Positions 61,114-64,000 of a DNA stretch of 64,000 bases are shown here, piece after piece; the stretch's first letter is position 1, and each line of letters starts with the position of its first letter. Source of the DNA: Nocardia goodfellowii (GTDB taxonomy: Bacteria; Actinomycetota; Actinomycetes; Mycobacteriales; Mycobacteriaceae); assembly GCF_017875645.1 (NCBI RefSeq), contig NZ_JAGGMR010000001.1:6200001-6264000 (forward strand). Reading direction: 5' to 3'. Under the pieces are notes generated by a model that was not told the origin of the DNA, did not search any database, and was given only the letters and a program-made list of their open reading frames with translations. The position numbers and the translations under genes were made by a program.

Positions 61114-61483
61114 GTGGCTTTACCTCATGAACTGCTCGATTCTTGGCGTATACGCCAACTTCAGGAGTGCGGGTTCGGCGGCGGTGGTCGCGTTGATCGA
61201 ACCGCTGATCCCGCCGCAGGCGCCGTTGCAGGAACTGCTGCACGGCCCTGCACCGACACCACACGCCGTCCGTATCGCCGATCCCGATGTCGTTTACGGC
61301 ATGTCCACCATCGGCGACGGCGGCCGGATTCTCGACAAGCTGCTGACCGCGGAACTGGGCTGGAATCCCGGACTGCGTTTGCGCATCGAAGCCGACGAAC
61401 ACGACCTGCTCATCGTGTGGCCCTGCGCCGAGGGCAGCACGGTCCTCAGCCCCTCGCTCCACATCACATGGGTCTGGGGGTAG
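61114..61483 (+). pseudogene. AbrB/SpoVT-like DNA-binding protein with one-base frameshift
   Basis: AGGAGG sits 6 nt before GTG (VALPHELLDSWRIRQLQECG). The sense then moves to the next frame: GSAAVVALIEPLIPPQAPLQ, and later STIGDGGRILDKLLTAELGWNPGLRLRIEADEHDLLIVWP. Removing one G from the GGG at 61171-61173 restores a continuous protein of about 122 residues. The second part has the swapped-hairpin pattern of AbrB-like domains (GDGGRI...LGW.PG..L). Either a real frameshift or a sequencing error. Confidence 0.6.
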
Positions 61484-61852
61484 CCGCGTGCAGCTTGTGC
61501 GCGCGTGGATCCGGACACCCTCGGTATCGACCTCGTGGGTCGTGAAATGGTGAACCGACAGGCGACCTCCTCTTGAGTGCGGCCGGTCTCGGGGGAAGCA
61601 GAAATTGGCGAGCTTCCACAAGGCGAACCAGTCGTGGAATCGAAACATGCTGTCATGTACCGATTCCGCAATGAACCATCGCGTCGCATTCGGAAGACGT
61701 TGTGCCAAGTCGGGAGGTGGCTGCAGGTCCTCGGCTGGCCCTGAGCGCCCACTTACCCATCCGAACGAGCAGTTCCCCGATCCCGCTAACCTACTGGGCG
61801 GCGATGGACATGGACTGCTCGATGAGTCGAGTCAGGAATAAAGGAGACGCGA
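61484..61852. other. Intergenic stretch without a recognisable gene
   Basis: About 370 bp between the AbrB-like remnant and the TetR gene. No credible coding frame; it should hold the TetR promoter near its right end. Confidence 0.45.
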
Positions 61853-62455
61853 ATGGCTGCGACGGACGGCTTATCGGCACGTGAGGCGAAGCGTCTCCAG
61901 ACCAGGGAACGCCTCATGGGTGCGGCGATCGGGGAATTCAAGCGGACCGGAACGGCCGACGCCGACGTCGGTGCCATCGTTGCGGCCGCGGGGGTCGCCC
62001 ATGGCACGTTCTTCTTCCACTTCCCGACCAAGCAGCATGTCCTGCTGGAGCTCGAGCTGCGCGAAGAGCAGCGAATGGTCAAGCAGCTCGGCCGTTTCCT
62101 GCGCGGCGACCGCGACCTGGCCGAGCTACTGAACGAGACGGTCCGCCTGATCTTGGACCTCGAGCATCGCCTGGGTGCACTGCTGTTCAAGGACTTTCTG
62201 GCGGCGCACTTCTCGCAGACACGCCCGCCCGACGACGGGAGGGAGCATCCGCTCATAGACCTGGTGGCCCAGCGGATCGAACTCGCGCGCGACAGCGGGG
62301 CTATCGACCCGGAGGTCACCCCGCTCAACAGTGCGGTGTTCTTCCTGCTCGGCCTCTACGCGCTACTGATCACCACCAGCGCGTGGCCGAACCGACAAAT
62401 GCTGGTCGAGGACTACCTCATCCGAACGATGCGCAGCCTCGCACCGGCCGAATGA
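61853..62455 (+). CDS. TetR-family regulator of the membrane-protein locus
   Basis: A 200-residue TetR protein: RERLMGAAIGEFKRTGTADADVGAIVAAAGVAHGTFFFHFPTKQHVLLELELREE, then a helical effector domain. AAAGGAGACGCGA precedes ATG. It is followed on the same strand by two genes whose promoters share TTGACTNNAGTCAG palindromes, so it probably represses both; a ligand is not suggested by sequence. Confidence 0.88.
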   Translation: MAATDGLSAREAKRLQTRERLMGAAIGEFKRTGTADADVGAIVAAAGVAHGTFFFHFPTKQHVLLELELREEQRMVKQLGRFLRGDRDLAELLNETVRLILDLEHRLGALLFKDFLAAHFSQTRPPDDGREHPLIDLVAQRIELARDSGAIDPEVTPLNSAVFFLLGLYALLITTSAWPNRQMLVEDYLIRTMRSLAPAE

Positions 62456-62489
62456 ACGGCCATACGCGGCTTTCGCGATCATCATCTTG

Positions 62490-62503
62490 TTGACTGGAGT
62501 CAG
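62490..62503 (+). promoter_or_regulatory. TTGACTNNAGTCAG operator/-35 upstream of the membrane protein
   Basis: TTGACTGGAGTCAG contains the dyad TGACT-GG-AGTCA, and its left half doubles as a -35 box. It lies 66 bp before the next ATG. The same motif recurs upstream of the small peptide gene. Confidence 0.65.
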
Positions 62504-62568
62504 TTTTGGTACCTTTGTGAGCGCCAGATCGGCCGTCGCGCGCCGACCCTCGTTCACAGGGGAGATCG

Positions 62569-63303
62569 ATGTCGATTCCCGGCAAACCCACCAAGCGCCT
62601 CATTGCCCGTGCCGACGCGGATCCAGCGAGCGCGGCCCTGTCCCTCGATGAGCACTCCAGGCGATCGCGATTGGCGCAGCGGCGCGCCGACAAGTGGTTG
62701 ATCAGCGGCAGCATTCTGATCGGCACTGCCGCGCTGGGGGTCTTCGGCCTTCCGCTGTTCCTGTACGGCATCAGGCTGCTGCGACGTGCCCAGCGCGACG
62801 GGCTGACGGTTCGGCCGATGTTGGTCACTCTGCTGGGCTACTTGGTTATCGTCGACGCCGCGCTCAATACGGTCGGCTGGGCGCTGGACCTGGTCGCCAA
62901 TCACACATTGCTGGCCCGCGTGCTGCTGAACGGGTGGGGCAACATGTTCGACGCCGGCTACTTCTGGCACTACAACGAACTCTGGGTGGGCGGCGCGGCG
63001 GGCCCTGGCGAGAAGGCGTGGGAAGTCGGATTGATTCTGACGGTGTTTTCCATGCGCATCGCCGCGGCGATCGGATTTCTCCAGATGAAGCGCTGGGGCC
63101 AGCAGTGGATGATCATCACCTGCTGGATGGGCGTGGTCATCTGGGTCGGATACGTGTTCAATATGACGATGTACGCGGATGTTCGCTTCGCGGGCGTCGT
63201 GTTCCCCGTCATCGGCTGGTGGCTCTACGACATCTTCTACATCAGCCCCTTCCTCGCCATCCCCTACCTGCACACCGTCAACCGCGAAATCTTCTCCGAC
63301 TGA
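62569..63303 (+). CDS. Polytopic membrane protein of unknown family
   Basis: A 244-residue protein. The N-terminal 40 residues are hydrophilic and basic, then about six hydrophobic segments follow: ISGSILIGTAALGVFGLPLFLYGI, PMLVTLLGYLVIVDAALNTVGWAL, VGLILTVFSMRIAAAIGFLQM, MIITCWMGVVIWVGYVFNMT, and GVVFPVIGWWLYDIFYISPFLAIPYL. A Trp/Tyr-rich loop (GYFWHYNELWVGG) lies between. No named family is recognised with confidence. TetR-box control and the small peptide downstream suggest a regulated membrane unit, possibly lipid or steroid related. Confidence 0.72.
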   Translation: MSIPGKPTKRLIARADADPASAALSLDEHSRRSRLAQRRADKWLISGSILIGTAALGVFGLPLFLYGIRLLRRAQRDGLTVRPMLVTLLGYLVIVDAALNTVGWALDLVANHTLLARVLLNGWGNMFDAGYFWHYNELWVGGAAGPGEKAWEVGLILTVFSMRIAAAIGFLQMKRWGQQWMIITCWMGVVIWVGYVFNMTMYADVRFAGVVFPVIGWWLYDIFYISPFLAIPYLHTVNREIFSD

Positions 63304-63522
63304 ACAGCAGTCGAGTATGGCCCAGCGCGCGTGACATCCAGGCGCATGCCCGATCGGGGGTGCCCGAACTCGTGCGGCTGTCTCCTGCCGCGCCAAAGCA
63401 AATACTGACTCAACTCAGCTCATCCAGTTCAGATCAGCATTCCTCCGCGACATATTCTTGTTATGACTACTTGTTCAAGCGTTCTCATCTGACTATAGAC
63501 AGCAATGCTCGCGCCAATTATA

Positions 63523-63536
63523 TTGACTTCAGTCAG
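63523..63536 (+). promoter_or_regulatory. TTGACTNNAGTCAG operator/-35 upstream of the small peptide
   Basis: TTGACTTCAGTCAG with dyad TGACT-TC-AGTCA, the same form as upstream of the membrane protein gene. A further GTCAAACT follows. It is 154 bp before the peptide ATG in AT-richer DNA. Confidence 0.62.
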
Positions 63537-63689
63537 TCAAACTTACGGATGGGGGTCTTGTGATGGCGACGGCAGGCCTCGAACCGCAGGACCCATCTCC
63601 CGCTCCGCGCGGTGCATCTCACCGAGTTCCGGCACGGCGGCAGGGTCCACTGACGTTTCGTCATCCAATCGAGGTCAGGAGCTGGGGTC

Positions 63690-63794
63690 ATGGATTATCT
63701 GTGGGAAATCGCGCGTTACGCGGCAGCGTGGGGTGGCACGGTCGGGATCATCGCGTTCTGGTACTGGATGTTCTCCAATATCGGCACGTTCTGA
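63690..63794 (+). CDS. 34-residue single-helix membrane peptide
   Basis: MDYLWEIARYAAAWGGTVGI followed by IAFWYWMFSNIGTF. An aromatic-rich membrane helix runs from about residue 9 to 30. CAGGAG lies about 10 nt upstream, and a strong terminator starts 14 nt after the stop, so the gene is framed by a promoter/operator and a terminator. Too short for routine gene calling. Probably a subunit or regulator of the membrane protein encoded upstream under the same operator; inferred. Confidence 0.65.
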   Translation: MDYLWEIARYAAAWGGTVGIIAFWYWMFSNIGTF

Positions 63795-63807
63795 GTAGCG
63801 TGCGCGT

Positions 63808-63841
63808 GAGTCATCGCGCACCAGCGGGTGCGCGATGACTC
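63808..63841 (+). terminator. Terminator after the small peptide gene
   Basis: Perfect 15-bp arms (GAGTCATCGCGCACC and its complement) with loop AGCG. Confidence 0.8.
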
Positions 63842-64000
63842 GACTCTCGGATACACACTCGCTGATGGTCGAGCGCAGTTGCTCGCTGACCGCGGTCGTG
63901 CTGAGCGACCGCCGCCGTGACGGTGTCGTACTCGTCACCGGCGAGCACCGTGTGTTCGGACTGAACCCGAGCATGAAGACCGTCCAGGTGCCTCATCCGC
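63842..64000. other. Window edge, open frames on both strands
   Basis: Both strands are open to the right edge. A plus frame from ATG 63835 (MTRLSDTHSLMVERSCSLTAVVL) starts inside the terminator stem, and a minus frame reads MRHLDGLHARVQSEHTVLAGDE. Neither can be called without more sequence. Confidence 0.3.

Noticed and set aside
63835..64000. Plus-strand frame at the right edge
   Set aside because: Its ATG lies inside a terminator stem and there is no ribosome site; cannot be judged without the next sequence.
60472..64000. Second att site (repeat of the tRNA-Pro 3' end)
   Set aside because: Looked for a copy of the T-arm/acceptor sequence and saw none in the window.
1..64000. CRISPR arrays, insertion sequences, rRNA
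   Set aside because: No regularly spaced repeats, transposase genes or rRNA segments were noticed by eye.

Overview
The window is high-GC actinobacterial DNA, most likely from Nocardia or a close mycolic-acid relative. The signs are a mycothiol-dependent maleylpyruvate-isomerase-type enzyme, an MmpL lipid exporter, a PknB-type kinase, a GH65/phosphatase pair like Rv3400/Rv3401 of Mycobacterium tuberculosis, and many TetR regulators. The species call is inference. No rRNA, CRISPR array or complete insertion sequence was seen; one tRNA is present.

Layout. 0-5 kb: an LtrA-type membrane protein cut by the window edge, then an arsenic-type module (MFS pump, ArsO-like flavoprotein, divergent ArsR-acetyltransferase fusion) with three matching operator boxes between the divergent genes. 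5-13 kb: an amidase, a TetR-controlled pair of FAD enzymes, a MerR/Hsp20 heat-shock locus with two small proteins, and a hemerythrin. 13-22 kb: surface and carbohydrate genes (DUF4015, polysaccharide deacetylase, Ser/Thr kinase), a catalase-fold protein, and a GH65 phosphorylase with its phosphomutase-like partner.

22.9-31.3 kb is the most unusual region. It is a tight six-gene minus-strand operon running KAS III-like A, KAS III-like B, an ABC1/UbiB-kinase-aminotransferase fusion, P450, SDR, SCP2-like. It is bounded by hairpins, and a StrR/NovG-like ParB-domain regulator lies just upstream. It looks like a small biosynthetic cluster for a modified, perhaps aminated, lipid. An MmpL exporter with its own TetR and a saccharopine-dehydrogenase-like gene follows (31.5-35.8 kb); paired 17-bp boxes tie these three genes together.

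36-44 kb: a GH3 glycosidase, a secreted lipase and a galT-galK-galM operon. 43.9-49.1 kb: an overlapping five-gene operon for the uncharacterised STM4011-STM4015 set (two radical SAM enzymes, an alkaline-phosphatase-superfamily hydrolase, an ATP-grasp-like protein and a leucine-rich-repeat protein). Opposite it lies a pair made of a 108-residue protein and a DUF6745 protein. 50-58.6 kb: regulators paired with target genes (TetR/SGNH hydrolase, LysR/DapA-like lyase, TetR/DHA2 pump) and an OafA-type acyltransferase.

58.7-64 kb: tRNA-Pro(GGG) followed by a tyrosine integrase with an early stop codon, an excisionase-like protein and a frameshifted AbrB-like gene, which suggests a decaying integrative element. 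Beyond it a TetR gene, a membrane protein and a 34-residue membrane peptide share a TTGACTNNAGTCAG operator.
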